A stretch of 64,000 nt of DNA from Xanthostigma xanthostigma (GCA_963575645.1 OY754469.1:17812001-17876000); one strand, 5' to 3'. Shown: positions 1-11,898, counted from the stretch's first letter. Made by a program: numbers and translations. Notes: generated by a model not told the origin, from the sequence alone.

Positions 1-702
1 TTATATTTAGTTTAAATGTTATTTTTTGTAATCTTTATTGCAATTGATTAGACTGTAAAAAGTTTTTTCTTTTTAAATTTTTGCTAAATAATAAATATTA
101 ATTAAACAAAAGTGCAATAAATACGCACGAAATATAAAATATCGAAACGCAATGCTATTGCTTCGACCGTAGTGTGACGTCAAAAAACACGTAAACTTAT
201 GGTTGCCATAGAATTATTGCCTCTTTTTCAATACAAATTTATTTAAACAAAATTGTTGACATGTTATATGACGTCACAGACCTCCCGCGCAAAAATGGCG
301 CGTTTAAATAATCAAAATAGCTTGCCCAAAAAGAATATTTATTTTTTAATTTAATAAGAATGTTTTAATGAATGATTTCATGTGTTTGCTAACTTTTAAT
401 ATGAACATAATTGATTTTAAATATTTTCAAAAATTGTGCATATACCCTATTCAATTTCTTTGGCACGTCATGGCTACATTCAAAACATTTGAAAAAAAAT
501 GGCACGTAGATGTAGAAAGGTTTGCCACCGTTCTATACCGTTATATAAAACTCATTGTATAATATGTATATATTTTTGTGGCAGTTTAATTTAGAACAGC
601 TATTTCTGATTTTTTTTTGGAATCTTTCTTATGATTCCTGAAGTGATATAATAGGCTGTGTTATTTCATTATATTATCGAAAACTTTCTAAATTCATTCA
701 AT
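1..702. other. AT-rich stretch, no gene recognised
   Basis: No coding, RNA or element boundaries can be supported. Two TGACGTCA-type palindromes lie near 176 and 270. The second is followed by a short GC-rich patch with CCCGCGC and GGCGCG words. They could be CRE-like sites or transposon debris; nothing here decides. Confidence 0.4.
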
Positions 703-893
703 TTATTTTTTGACATATACCCACCACCTCACTCCCCCTGCTAAGGGATGAAGTAGTGGGAGTGGGTATTGTGTCCAAACGATTTCCCCCTCGAAACCCA
801 ACAACTTTCGCTTGAACTTTTTTTCTTTATTCAACCCGTTATTTTTTAAAGAAAAACATCCAAAGTTATTAAAAAGACATCCTGTATAGTGTA
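703..893 (+). repeat. Family E repeat, solitary half copy
   Basis: This stretch matches the right arm of the foldback at 7399-8030. Shared landmarks are the CCCCCTGCTAAGGGATGA word, then GTGTCCAAACGATTTCC, then CAACCCGTT, then a terminal ACATCCTGTAT that corresponds to ACACTCGGTAT in the full copy. Only one arm is present, so it is a truncated or solo-arm copy. The short minus-strand open frame here (703-927) is a by-product. Confidence 0.6.
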
Positions 894-2054
894 TACGATA
901 CATAATTAGGCATAAAAAAGATCTCATTCAGCTACGCTAAAAGTTTTTAAGATTATATTTTGTTTATGAATGTTTTTGTTGATTTTTCAGTAATTATTTT
1001 TCGCTATATAGGTCTATCTCGTTTTAGACATAATATTAGGTACAGCTCATCGTACTATTAACCTATTACCACACTAGATATTCATTTAGTAATCTAAGAA
1101 TTTACTTCGAAAACTAAAAAATTGCAACCACCTGACATAATTGCATTGCCAATAGTTTGATACAATTTCTATTGTGTGATATTTACTTGTCAGCTAAAAG
1201 CAAGTTCGGTTGTGCAATTGCGGTGATTTCCCTCTGGATTTAAACAACTTTCTTCAGAGTATATGAATTTAAGGTTGTTCAACCGTTTCGTAATATTATT
1301 TTGCTTCGAAAAATGCATTTGTTTTATAGATTCCTGTTAGACATACATAGAGAATGTTGTTTTTTGACTTTGGTAGTGAATCGATATTTTACTTTAATAG
1401 CGAGCTGCAAAGTATATATTTTATTTCTATCTTACATTATTAATTAATGTTTTGATAAACTTGACGCTGACTCGGTTGTCGTAACTATACCGTTTGAGGC
1501 CTGTGGCAAATTCATTGGATGTGTATGTACGTAGCTTAACTTAAAGTAGGTATTTAAATACAAAATCAATAAATTTTACTAAATCTTGTAATAATAAATG
1601 TTACGATTCTCATGTGCTTACGAGTCACGAAGTTCTCGGGACGGAGGCCCGTGGCATTTTGCCCGTCCTGCCACCCTAATGTTACGCCACTGCGCTAATT
1701 AATTCAAACTGTCGCTAACAACAGCCAGCTGTGGGGTCGGGTTTGATAATCTAAATCGGTTGTGTAATTTGTTATTTTAAACAATGAAAAATATCAAAAA
1801 ACATTTTGAATCAACACAAAATAAACAATTTATCTTAGCCAACGATTAGATTTTAAGCTCGTATGTTAATTCCCCCAGAACCATCCCGATAATATTATTA
1901 CTCAATTAAAAAACTCACCTCTTGTGAAAATGTTATGGAGAGTCGATAAAAATTGTTGACTTAGTACCTCTGTTCTGCGGGCCCCCCCTTTATATCGCGA
2001 ACCACTAATTTATTATGGGCTTCTCCAGAGAACTCATTCCTCGTCGTATTTAAT
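894..2054. other. Mostly unannotated AT-rich DNA with one MITE-end remnant
   Basis: Nothing gene-like. At about 1618-1696 there is a short GC-richer stretch; on the minus strand it begins GCGCAGTGGCGTAACATT and continues with GGCAGGACGGGCAAAATGCC. It looks like one end of a degraded DNA transposon (CAGTGGCG-type terminus). The other end is not visible. Confidence 0.35.
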
Positions 2055-2643
2055 AATAGCGGTCCCGTCCGGTTTCACCCGGGTGTAAAAGAACGAGTGG
2101 GGAAGGGAGGAACATGAGTACACACATTCATCTTAGTTTACCGAGATGAATGTTGTGTCCAAATTTCATGATGATCGGAGTTACCGTTCAAAAGTTTTTG
2201 TCGATAAAAAGCAGTATTTATACTTTTTTTAACTAATTATATAAAATTAAAATAAATTTAAATGTAAGCCTTAGAAGAAAGCAATGTAGAAAATTAAAAA
2301 AAATATATATTCACCCAACGTGGAGCTCGAACCCACAACCCTGATATTGACAGTCACATGCTCTACCGATTGTGCCACCTGGGGTTGTGTACTCAGAACG
2401 CTAATATGAGTATATATAGTTAGTGCATTTCACATGAATAAAAGCTTATTTTTGAGATACATTTTGCAACATTTTTCATTAATACTCCGCTCCTAATGGC
2501 CGTAGCGTAATATTATATAGCCTATAGTCTTTCTCGATAAATGGGCTATCCAACAAAAAAAATTTCTTTCAATTTGAACCAGTAGTTCCTGAGATTAGCG
2601 CGCTCAAACAAACTCTTCAGCTTTATATACCTATTAGTATAGA
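2055..2643 (-). mobile_element. Family D non-autonomous element, copy 1 (tRNA-like core)
   Basis: Read on the minus strand the element begins TCTATACTAATA directly after an A and ends ..GGGACCGCTATT. Three copies share this layout: this one, 26077-26789 and the internally deleted 27955-28287. Outer landmarks are GCTGAAGAGTTTGTTTG, ATCTCAGGAACTACTGG and GGGCTATCCAACA near the 5' side, and ATGATGATCGGAGTTACCG near the 3' side. In the middle lies a tRNA-like block at 2312-2383. The TC start after A and the CTRRT-like end resemble Helitron termini. However, the base after CTAGT varies between copies, so a composite LINE/SINE origin is also possible. Confidence 0.7.
2312..2383 (-). repeat. tRNA-derived segment inside family D copy 1
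   Basis: On the minus strand a tRNA-like cloverleaf can be followed: a D-arm word GGCACAATCGGTAGAGCATG, an anticodon-like loop CTGTCAA, and a T-arm GTGGGTTCGAGCTCCAC that matches the box B internal promoter. The anticodon stem is broken (mismatches in two of five pairs), and the segment sits inside a repeated element. It is therefore a tRNA-derived SINE-like module rather than a working tRNA gene. Confidence 0.65.
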
Positions 2644-4531
2644 TTTTTCTGGTGGGAAAAGATACGCCAAACACGTGGTAAAATATAAGTGTATAATTTG
2701 GGATTTTTATTTTTAATTGACTTTCCAAGATAAAAGTACTTTTAAAATACATTTAGGGCTGGCATTTGCCGCGATTTACATGGTAATTCAGTGCTGCAAG
2801 TGTTAAAACTTGTTCCGGAAACTCAGCAGTAATATAAGGCATAAGCAATCGTCTAATGCCTTGAACTAAAAACTATTTATGTTATTGCTCTTAAGACTAC
2901 TGTGCTAAGTCTATTGCCGGATTAAGACTCATTGATGCCCTAAGCATTTCTTGCCTATTGGCACTCATCTCTAACCGTAGTCTAAAAAATTATCTGGCTC
3001 TGACATGTTAAGTTTATAAAAAAAATCGTTTCTAATTGTGAATGTCATAAGCTTAAAATGGATAGAAAAAAGTTAAAAAGCATAGACTTTTAGGGAAAAA
3101 AATTGAATTTTACAATTAATGCTCTCATTGAAAATTTGACTGTCTATAAAATCGGTCCATAGGTATTTTTATACAGTTAATTGAAAAAAAAAAATTAAAT
3201 TAAAACATGTTTTCATTTATATCACATTTTTGAGAACATGACAAAAAGAAAAAAAAAGTTTTATTAACACGGTCTGGCGAGGTACTTTTCATTTCTGAAT
3301 TGTGAATTTTGGTACCTCCTTATATTTATTTGGCTTATAGGCTAAGTGAAGCTATAATTTACTGTTTAGAAGTATGACCTCACTTTTCTACCGAATTTTC
3401 GTTACACAAAATGATGCATGGCCGAGAATTAAAAACGTTCCAAAGTTTTTTATGTAATTAATATTCAAACATTTTGAACCACATTGTGAAAACGATAATT
3501 TTAATTATTGACGCCTTTTGAAAAACTAGTTTTTATGTTTTTGCGTGTTTTTATTATTTATCACATTAAATGCTCTCTAACTGTCACAGTTTATTAAAGT
3601 TGTGAGCACATTTCAATCACCGTAACTTGAAACGCAATAACAATGATGTGTTTAATATTGTATGGTCATTAGATTTTAAATTGTAGTATTGTTTAACGAC
3701 CCTTGATACAATTTAATCATTATTATTAGCAACCGATATTTACATATTTATTTATATGATATAATCGGCCTTTGATGTAAACTCATGATATAGGTATATA
3801 TTTTTAATTTTTGAAAACAGCGTTTAAATTTATTTATACACTTCAGGTCTTATTTCTATTTCAACTAAACTGTCCTTCGATGTGGTGGTAAATATTTATT
3901 TAAGACAATAAAATGCTAACAAAACAAATAAACCAACAAAATAAAATTACCTCTCTTATGTAATGGAAATGAAATAGAAAATAATGTAAATACATCAACA
4001 ACTTCTAAGTAATAAGATAATACAAAGTCACTATAGGTACAGAGAAATGTATACAAGAAATATTTATCTAAGCGCTCTAGAAATTTATATCTGAACTCAA
4101 TTATTTATGTCAGGTGACCAAACAATGTTAACACTATACCGTCTTAACTGTGTCTGACCTGTGAACTGCAGGCGCGGTCTATTTATATGCGTGGGGTACA
4201 CATTCTAGCTTTTTCTAGAATGTTTGAAACCTTTCTCTACCTGCTTCCTCAAAAAGTGTACTACCTGCTTCTACTAATGCGCGCACTGTCAGTGGCGTGC
4301 GCAATACTATTAAGCACAATTGTTTCGCACAACACGGTGCCTTCGTAAGACAAAGAGCTTAAAAAAATCTGTTTAAGATTTTTGTCTTACAAAACAAATC
4401 GTTAGAGCCTAAAGATTAAACCGTTACCTCGAAAAAACGCCGTTGCACCAACCCTCCCTCGCAAGCAGCCTGCTACAAAGTCTGAAATCGTTCGTTTGAT
4501 TTAATGAAATAAAGACAATATTAAAAACATA
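2644..4531. other. AT-rich stretch, no gene recognised
   Basis: No ORF, RNA or repeat boundary is supportable. A GC-richer patch at about 4150-4450 contains TATTTATATG and, just downstream, TTCTAGAATGTTTGAAA, which resembles a heat-shock element (alternating GAA/TTC blocks). There is no gene nearby to give it meaning. Confidence 0.35.
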
Positions 4532-5098
4532 CAGTATGTAAACGCGTAAGGTGCACATAGGAAAATTAGCATTGAGAAAAAATACTTGGATCAGAGTTAG
4601 CTATGACTGCATTAATTGTTATTTCTATTGAATTATCGTGGTAATCTTGAGGATTTCTATTTTATTTTGATTTTATTTTAATTGGCTTTCTTAGAAATAA
4701 AAAGCTCTTATAAATCATTATTTTAATTTTTTTGTACAAAAATAAAACAAAAAAGCAACTCCATCTGTTTGGAAACATTTCATTCAAAAATTGTCTGACT
4801 GGTATGACCTATGCTCGTTGGTAAATCAGTGACCCAATGTCTCTAGGTTCAACACGAATAGGCGGAGATATTTGATCTCGTACCATATTTAAGTATTTTT
4901 GGGAATTTAATGTCCCATTAATAAAAAAGTCCGATTATGTTGTAATCATTTGAATATTTTCTTCGGTAGTATACACATTCATTTTGCAAAAGAATATTAT
5001 CTGTCAAATTGAAAAACAAGATTTCAAGGCTCACTCTGATCCAGTCATTTTTTCCCAATGTTAATTTCCCTATGTGCACCTTACGTGTTTACATACTG
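4532..5098. mobile_element. Tc1/mariner-type element, 567 bp, with decayed transposase piece
   Basis: The ends are inverted repeats of roughly 70 bp: the left starts CAGTATGTAAACGCGTAAGG and the right is its reverse complement with few changes. Both sides carry the TA dinucleotide (4530-4531 and 5099-5100), as expected for Tc1/mariner insertion. A translated remnant of the transposase lies inside on the minus strand (4815-4928). The copy is far too short to be autonomous. Confidence 0.85.
4815..4928 (-). pseudogene. Transposase fragment (Tc1/mariner DDE family)
   Basis: Reading 4928 down to 4815 gives 38 uninterrupted codons beginning FFINGTLNSQKYLNMVRDQ. The pattern F-x-x-G-T-x-N-x-x-x-Y-L is characteristic of the region between the second and third catalytic acids of Tc1/mariner transposases. 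A stop follows the segment ..IYQRA, and upstream the frame is broken at a stop before the phenylalanines. No catalytic triad can be assembled, so this is a dead relic. Its position inside TA-flanked inverted repeats supports the family call. Confidence 0.65.
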
Positions 5099-5149
5099 TA
5101 TATAAATAAATATAAGTGAAATATAGAGTAGTTGTAACAAAAACAGCGA

Positions 5150-5195
5150 CCTTCTCTGCTAGGCAGATGCTCTACCTATTAGGCTGCCGTAGTCT
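5150..5195 (-). repeat. tRNA-like fragment (SINE head relic)
   Basis: On the minus strand the segment reads GCAGCCTAATAGGTAGAGC, a D-arm resembling box A, followed by an anticodon-like arm with ATCTGCCTAGCAGA. The T-arm cannot be recognised. It is best read as the head of a tRNA-derived SINE or a tRNA relic, not a functional gene. Confidence 0.45.
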
Positions 5196-5202
5196 ATCGA
5201 TG

Positions 5203-7070
5203 TACGGCAGATTTTTATGATACACTGTATACTAAGTATCGGCTACAATAGAATCAATGTTTGGACTTATTCGTGGGCGTCTCATGGATTGTTTCCTTAA
5301 CTGGCTAATTCTTACAGTGAAGGAATTTTGGTGCGCTCGGTTCCATAGCTCCTTAGTTATTTAACATTTCTGATTTATTTTATATCTGGAATAAGGAACT
5401 AATTAGCTTTTATTTGGGCACTGAAATTCAGCGAGGTCTGAAAATATCTTTTTGGGAGAAAAGTGCCTAAACGTGGGCAAAATTGTCACATTCCTGTGGG
5501 GAGATTTTACAAAACGCAAGCTTTCTACTTAAATAATACATAAAGTAAGTTCATAAATCAAAAAGGTTGTCTCCCTATTTTTATTCGAATTTCCATTATA
5601 GAATAGAGGCGACACAAATTGTGTATCACATTCCTGTCAGCTAAACATATATTATGTTGAGAACATCAACAAATTAAATAATGAGCGATGTTGCCAAATT
5701 TTCGATACAAAGCACACGCAGTGAAAGCTTATTGCCGCTTGAACTGCCGCCAATCAGACAATTGTAACGAAGATTTCACCGACCGCAGACGCTTTCGGGT
5801 CAGATAACTTCTCCGTTGTGATATTTACGTAAACAATAATTGGATTTATTAAAGATATTTAATTGTTTTGATTATTATACCTTGTGTAAATATAATATAA
5901 AGATTTAACATTCATTCAAATACAGCGTTTTTGCAGTGTTATTAATTAATAACCCTAAAATTATCACATTCCTGTATATCAATTTTATTTCTTCGTCATA
6001 AGAACTAGCCAACTATATTATAAACAAATCTACCGGCAAATAAACAGCTAAACATACAACTATGCATCATACTCGTAAATTCTAAAATATCCGTAAATAT
6101 AAAGCTAGAATAGGTCACTATTTTATATATATATAGAGAGGTAATTAAGCACGATCCAACAAAGATATACAAAAAATTAAACATGCGTTGTTTTCATCGT
6201 GACGTGGAATTAATTGTAGCTATCAGATTTGCTTCTGAACAGATAGATGTTGCTATTTGGTACTAAAACAGTCTTGTTTGTTTTTGAACTAAATTAGTTC
6301 AGAAGCAAACATACAGTTTTTTTAAAAGAATACCATAATTTTGTACAAAATATTTAATAAAAACTATCCTATAGCATATGCTGCATCAAGCAAGACACAT
6401 TTACAAAATTTCATTAAAATCTGTTCAGTGGTTTCGGAGATTAGCGCGGCCAAAATTATGTCATTTTATATATACCTATATAAGTTGAACCGATTGCAAA
6501 AATGACACTTTTTCTCAGATAAAAAGTTAGGTACGCCACGGGTGATTATATAAATACACAAGACATAAATTTTATATCGCTTTATTTATTGGGAAAAATT
6601 GTTATTTTTTGTTTAGAATTTTCTCGTTAAGAAATAAACGACGGCACAAGTAGAAAAACAAAACACTGCTGTAATACACATTAGGTATTGTTAAGAAGTT
6701 TGTTTTCCTGTGATTAATTTACGTCGACTATACCAGCGGCTTAACGTCCGTTCGTCTTACTTAGTGGCCAATATAATTTGTTATCGACAGCACTAAAACT
6801 TTACGACAAATTGACAAGATATAATACAAATGTTGATGTTCATTCGTTTCTGGATGATGTACACTTTTTACGATAGATGACACTGAAGAAGGTTGGAATT
6901 TTATATTATTTAGCTCACATAAAATCAGCACTAAATAAAAACAGTACATATTATAACAATCTTCGTTTTTTTATTTTCTGGTTTTGTTCTTCTTCTTATT
7001 ATGTTAGTGCAGGTTTTTCAGAAATAACTTATTTTCTGTATAATCAATTTACTTTTTTTATTATTCAAAC
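5203..7070. other. Unannotated AT-rich DNA
   Basis: No gene is recognised. Short notes: the 12-mer TCACATTCCTGT occurs three times (5486, 5626, 5964). A 13-bp inverted pair GTTTGCTTCTGAAC sits around 6228 and 6297. At about 6390-6480 there is a repeat fragment containing GTTTCGGAGATTAGCGCG, typical of insect retroelement 3' tails. The open frames at 6761-7110 look like chance. Confidence 0.4.
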
Positions 7071-7162
7071 GGACCCCGCACAAACCATATGGGATTTCAT
7101 TCTCGGTTAAATTGATTGAAAATGGTTTTATTTTATAGTTTAAAGGTCACTAAGAAAAAGCG
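7071..7162 (+). repeat. Family G terminal arm, partial copy
   Basis: This 90-bp piece closely matches the end of the inverted-repeat element at 52276-52806: GGACCCCGCACAAACC, then TTCTCGGTTAAATTGAT, then TTTAAAGGTCACTAAGAAA. It stops abruptly at about 7162, where family F-like sequence (TCGTGTGCAGCAAC) begins. It is a solo-arm fragment. Confidence 0.65.
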
Positions 7163-7398
7163 GCAAAACCAGTCTCGTGTGCAGCAACCTACAGTCAAAT
7201 AATAAGAAGATAATATAAAACTAATTAATTTATTAACTCGAAAGTTAATTTAAACACTGAAATAAATCATAGTCTATAGGATTTCTGGAATCATCAAAAA
7301 ATTTTGAAAAAAGTTTCATCAAAATCCGTCAAATGGTTTCAAAGCTAAATCCATCCAAACATATATAATTAGGTACATACGTATGTGAAAAATTTTAT

Positions 7399-8030
7399 AT
7401 CGGGTGTTTTTTTTTTTTTATTTTGGACGTTTTTCTATAAGAAGCAACGGGTTGAATAAAAAAAAAGTTTAAACTAAAGTTGTTGAGTCTCAAGAGGTAA
7501 ACCGTTTGGACACAATAACCACCTCACCCTTTAGCAGAAGCAGGGGGTGACATTTGTTTTTAAAATGGGAACCCCCATTTTTTATCATCAAATTTTTTTT
7601 GTATGTGAAAATGAACATCTTTTGTCTAAATTTCTTTTTAACTTTAGTTTTTTTACAAATCGCTAATAATGATTTTTTTAACGAACGTTTGGTAAAAAAC
7701 TACGAGCCGAATTCGTTACCAGAGAGCCGGCTCATTCTCCAATATGTTATCAGTCATTATTAGTTATTTGCAAAAAAACTAAGAGTTAAATTTAAAAAAA
7801 AATCCAATAAGAGATGTTCATTTTCATATACAAAAAAAATTCAATGAAAAAAAAGGGGTGTTCCCATTTAAAAAACAAAAGTCATCCTCTCCCCCTGCTA
7901 AGAGATGAGATGGTGGGATGGTTATTGTGTTCAAATGATTTCCTCCTCAAAACTCAACAACTCTAGTTTTTTTTTAACCCGTTGTTTTTTAAAGAAAACG
8001 TTCATTGTTTAAAAAAACACTCGGTATGAT
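7399..8030. mobile_element. Family E foldback element, about 630 bp
   Basis: The left arm beginning CGGGTGTTTTTT and the right arm ending AAAAAACACTCGG are inverted copies over almost the whole element, with the centre near 7712. Paired landmarks include GCAACGGGTTGAATAA against TTTAACCCGTTG, and the CACCTCACCCTTTAGC block against CCCCCTGCTAAGAGATGAG. The arms have diverged and no convincing target duplication is seen. The open frame at 7554-7763 lies across the hairpin and is not a gene. A half copy occurs at 703-893. Confidence 0.75.
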
Positions 8031-8772
8031 AAGATAGATAATAGACGCTCCATTTCTGGATTTTCAACGTACTTTAAGTACTGAATTACCACGGAAACCC
8101 TTCAGTGTTAAAAGCGTTTTTTTGTCTTAAATCTACATTAGAAGTCGTACCAGAAATTATGCATTACAAATAAATATGCTATAAAATATCACGTGCTGAA
8201 CAGACATCTTAGCATGAAGTGCGATATTCTTAGACGGGATTAACAGCGAAGCTTTAATACTAGAAATTACGATGTTAAATTCGGCAACACGTTAAACATA
8301 ACACGAACTGGGAAACAGGAAACAGGAAGACGGGATCTTGTTCCTTGTGCTTTTCCGCCTGATAGCGCTCTCTCGCCATTTATCAATAGATAGTAAATAA
8401 ATCATTGAACACTTTAATTAAAGTCACCGTTTAACAGAAAATTGCGTTATGCTTACATACAGGCTCTCGCAGAAAAATTGACCCTGATCTTTGTTCAGAT
8501 TATCAAAAAGAAACGTGAATAAAAACTAATTAATATTTTTCTGTACTTTTTGTATACAGAATACAGATTTGGTTTTGCGCATTTTAAAGTTTTCAATCCA
8601 AAAATGTGATTGTTTTAAATGTCTGTCTGTGCTTGAATTTAGAACTCAAAGCACAGGGTTCATATTGATCAAATTTTGTATGCAAGTCAAGACAATAACT
8701 TAAGTATTTTTCTATCATAGTTACATACCATACTTCATTATTTCATAGTAACCATAATTCATTATAAAGTTA
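8031..8772. other. Unannotated AT-rich DNA
   Basis: No gene, RNA or repeat boundary is seen. A GC-richer patch at 8290-8380 has no recognisable product. Confidence 0.35.
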
Positions 8773-8914
8773 CAAGCAGCCAGCAAACGGTAACGAAACC
8801 GTCACCCGCATGCGCAGTAGGTAAAACGAAGCTGTACCTATGTGGCGAGTTTGGAACACGTTTTAGCTACTGCGCATGCGAGTGACGGTTTAGTTACCGT
8901 ATGCTGGCTGCTTG
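8773..8914. repeat. Short inverted repeat (hairpin), 55-bp arms
   Basis: The left arm 8773-8827 pairs with 8860-8914 over 55 bases with a handful of mismatches and a 32-bp loop. The arms are GC-richer than the surroundings and carry GCATGCGCAGTAG and CAAGCAGCCAGC. It looks like a miniature foldback element; no clear target duplication. The minus-strand frame 8838-9086 that overlaps it has no family resemblance. Confidence 0.7.
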
Positions 8915-9394
8915 GAATAAATTTTATATCATACGCCATATCCCAGCAACCAACTAGACGCGAGTAGTCATCGGATGACCAGTTGATGCATTCGACATCG
9001 ATGCTCCTCCTAAATCCGGTTAGATGCTTGTGAGTGAAAAATAAAGTTGCCTCCTCTACTGACGTCACACATGACCTAGCTAGCAAAAGATCGTATTCCG
9101 CTTACGCTCGCCCAGTCGCTGACCTTAGCCTCCCAGCTCTCAGCCTAGTTTCTAGTTTCAACCCCTAACTTCTGCCTGTATAGCTTTAACCCCTAACCTT
9201 CAACCATGAGATTTCAGGCTTGAAAATTTTGCTTGAAGATGGAGGCCGTAGAATCATTCAAAATAACCTACTTTGTGATTATCTATAAAAGTCAATATAC
9301 TTCTAAAATCGTGATTATCTTGGGAACTATTTCACCTGGCCGTATAAAAATTGAAATACTGCTTCTTTATGGTAACCTTAACACCTTGAAAAAA
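8915..9394. other. Unannotated stretch with CCCCTAAC-type repeats
   Basis: Between 9155 and 9210 the words CAACCCCTAACTT and TTAACCCCTAACC recur, a short degenerate tandem pattern. No gene is recognised. The open frame 9233-9454 runs into family A and has no known relatives. Confidence 0.35.
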
Positions 9395-10030
9395 TTCCAG
9401 CCAATTGGGCGACGGGACCATTCCAACTTTAAAAATGTTGACATTTCATTATAATAAAGAAAATGAAATTTCTGATATCGCGTGAGGTGACGCGGGTAAT
9501 GGCTAGTATTCAATATGATATTAACTATTCGTTGCCATGGTTACCTACATAGTATGTTCCACGTCATGTAAAAATTAATCAAAGCATGTCTAACTAGTTT
9601 ATTTCTGACAGATCCATAAAACAAAAGAGCGGATTATTTTTTTTCATTTTCAAAATATTTCCGAAACTATAAAGTTTAGAAAAAAATTTATTTTACAAAA
9701 CTTTCTTGAAAAAGTAAATAGAAAAATAAGCCGTTATGAAAAGTATACCATTATTATATAAAAAATACCGTTTTAGCATATATCTCTTCTGCGCATGCAC
9801 CGATTTTCCCCAAAAACAATAGGGCTCTTCATATTTGCATACCAAACATCCTCCCAAAATTTGGTTTCAATCCGCTTATCCGTTTACAGACTAACAGACG
9901 CACAGAGTTTTTTCAAAAATATGTTTTTTGGATTCGGAGAACCTCTAAACGAAAAACGTAAAATTTTTGAAAAGTGATTTTCGACCTAAACTAGTACCAT
10001 TCCCCACTTGTGGGTTGGAATGGTAAAAGT
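9395..10030 (+). repeat. Family A repeat, copy 1
   Basis: Family A reads, in this orientation: CCAATTGGGCGACGGGACC, GATATCGCGTGAGGTGACG with GCTAGTATTCAATAT, GACAGATCYAYAAAACAAAA, CGTTATGAAAAGTATACCA, CTGCGCATGCACCG, AATAGGGCTCTTCATATTTG, and GTTTCAATCCGCTTATCC. Six copies are found in the window (9395, 10630 reverse, 19586 reverse, 30249, 36811, 63646 reverse). No coding capacity is visible. The internal GCGGGTAAYGGCTAGT is a 3'-end motif shared by several insect repeats, so the family may be a composite. Confidence 0.7.
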
Positions 10031-10629
10031 CAGTTCTATAACGTAACTAGCCTCGGAAGTAGAAGAGGTCGAAAATAGCTCATGGTTAGTCTTTGCAAGA
10101 ACTTGGCTAGCGCACTCCGTGAAGGTCATGTACATAGCGAATTGGCCTTCTCCATCCGAATTGTGTTGTTATTTATTTTTTAAAATTAGAAAATAAATGC
10201 GAAGTTGATCTTCTTTCGTTTTTTAAAACCTTTTCATCGTTATAATACTGGATCCCAAGTATTTGTGGTGGAAGTACCGGGTGAATATGGTGGTGGGACG
10301 GGTATAGAGTTATAGAAAATCTTTTTTTTAAGTAACAAGACGAGCTGTAGCGGTATTGCGTTGCGTCTGTATAATTTTTGAAAAAGTTATATAGTGAAAT
10401 ATTATTAAAAACCGTCAGTTATTTCGGAGCTCTTAGAATTAAGTAGTGAGCACTAAGCATCAATGAGGAAACAGGCTTTAGCCCCGTATTATAAAGTTAT
10501 TTTTCATATCAAACAGGGCAGTTAACTAAATTTAATTTTGAAAAAAACTACCCTAGTAATCAAAAATAATTAATATATAAATTCTTGATACCTATATTTC
10601 AGTTATTTTGATAGTCTAAATATTTTTTA
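10031..10629. other. Spacer between two inverted family A copies
   Basis: No gene or recognisable repeat. It separates copies 1 and 2 of family A, which lie head to head. Confidence 0.35.
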
Positions 10630-11575
10630 CCATTCCAAAACGTTTGATATGCAAATACGAGGAACCCTATTGTATTGGGGAAAAACGGCGCATGCAGAAA
10701 AGAGATATATACTATAACGTTTTTTTTTCACACTGGTTTATTATTAAATTTATTTTTACAAGAAAGTTTTGTAAAATTTTTTCTTCTAAGCTCTAGTTTC
10801 GGAAATATTATAAGAGTAAAAAAATCAGCTGTTCTTTTGTTCTGTAGATTAGAGATGCCACGAATATTCGGCTACTATTCGGTATTCGGCCTATTCGGCT
10901 ACTTTTTTTAATATTCGGTATTCGGCCGAATGTTGCGTACTATTCGGCCGAATACCGAATATCAAATCATGGGGAAAAACGCACATATTACTCAAAAATA
11001 TGCGATTTTTTTCTTAAATAGTATTATTTTGTAAAGCTTTTAGTGACCAAACAGTGATATTTTTTAGTAATAAGGACTATTAATAACACAATTTGATGTA
11101 ACAATGAACAAATAATGCGTGTCGTGACACGGTCTAGTTGCGCAAATGAAACAAATACGCTCGCAGCGTTGCTACCGCACGCTCCGTAATGGGACAAGTC
11201 GTAACCTGTCACCCGCGAAATGTACAAATAATTAGCCGAACATTCGGCCGCCGAATATTCGGCGCTTCGGCCGAGAACATGGCCGAATATTCGGTATTCG
11301 GTATTCGGCAAAATCACTATTCGTGGCATCACTACAGTGTAGATATGTCAGAAAGACATTAGTTAAGCATGCTTTGATTAACTTTTACATGACGTGAAAC
11401 ATATCATGTTGGTAACCATGCAAACGAATAGCAAATATCATAATACCTAATACTAGCCGTGACCCGCGTCACTACACGCGTTTACAGAAATTTAATTTAC
11501 TTTATTATACTATATCAAATGCCAAAATTTTGAAATTGAAATGGTCCCGTCACCCAGTTGGATGGAATTTTTTAT
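10630..11575 (-). repeat. Family A repeat, copy 2, interrupted by a hAT-like element
   Basis: Reverse-orientation copy of family A, inverted relative to 9395-10030. It is cut at the GTTCTGTAGAT word by a 0.49-kb insertion (10850-11336). Other copies (for instance near 30475 and 19960) read across this point without interruption, so the empty site is known from within the window. Confidence 0.75.
10850..11336. mobile_element. hAT-like MITE with TATTCGGC-rich ends
   Basis: The termini are inverted: the left begins TAGAGATGCCACGAATAT and the right, reverse complemented, reads TAGTGATGCCACGAATAG. Flanks CTGTAGAT (10842-10849) and GTGTAGAT (11337-11344) are 8-bp duplications with one mismatch, as for hAT transposons. 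Both ends carry many copies of TATTCGG/CCGAATA, which can fold on themselves and with each other. The core (minus-strand frame 11024-11332) has no transposase similarity that I recognise. Confidence 0.8.
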
Positions 11576-11898
11576 TTATATCGATTTTTTTTATTTTAAT
11601 GTTCCTGACTTTGGATCTTGGGAACGCATACGAGCAGAAACATTAGAAGTTTGAATATACTTACTGCGCTATTCTGGATGGTCAATGTTAAAATTAACAG
11701 CGATGTTAAATTTCTGTCTCATTTCAACTTTTGTAATGTAAAATTTGTTCAAAAGTGACAAGAAATTAAGAGCAAAATCATAGTTTAACCATACAGAATA
11801 GCACTATTAAATTTAAATAAAGAATTTACTATACAAATGAAAGCTGGACGAATATTTTCAATTAACATTGATGTCGTTTTGATATTAAAAATTAAGAA

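Noticed and set aside
4199..4235. Heat-shock-element-like TTCTAGAATGTTTGAAA near a TATA-like word
   Set aside because: No transcript or coding sequence follows and such words arise easily in AT-rich DNA.
6228..6310. 13-bp inverted pair as a microRNA-type hairpin
   Set aside because: The stem is too short and the 56-base loop does not pair further.
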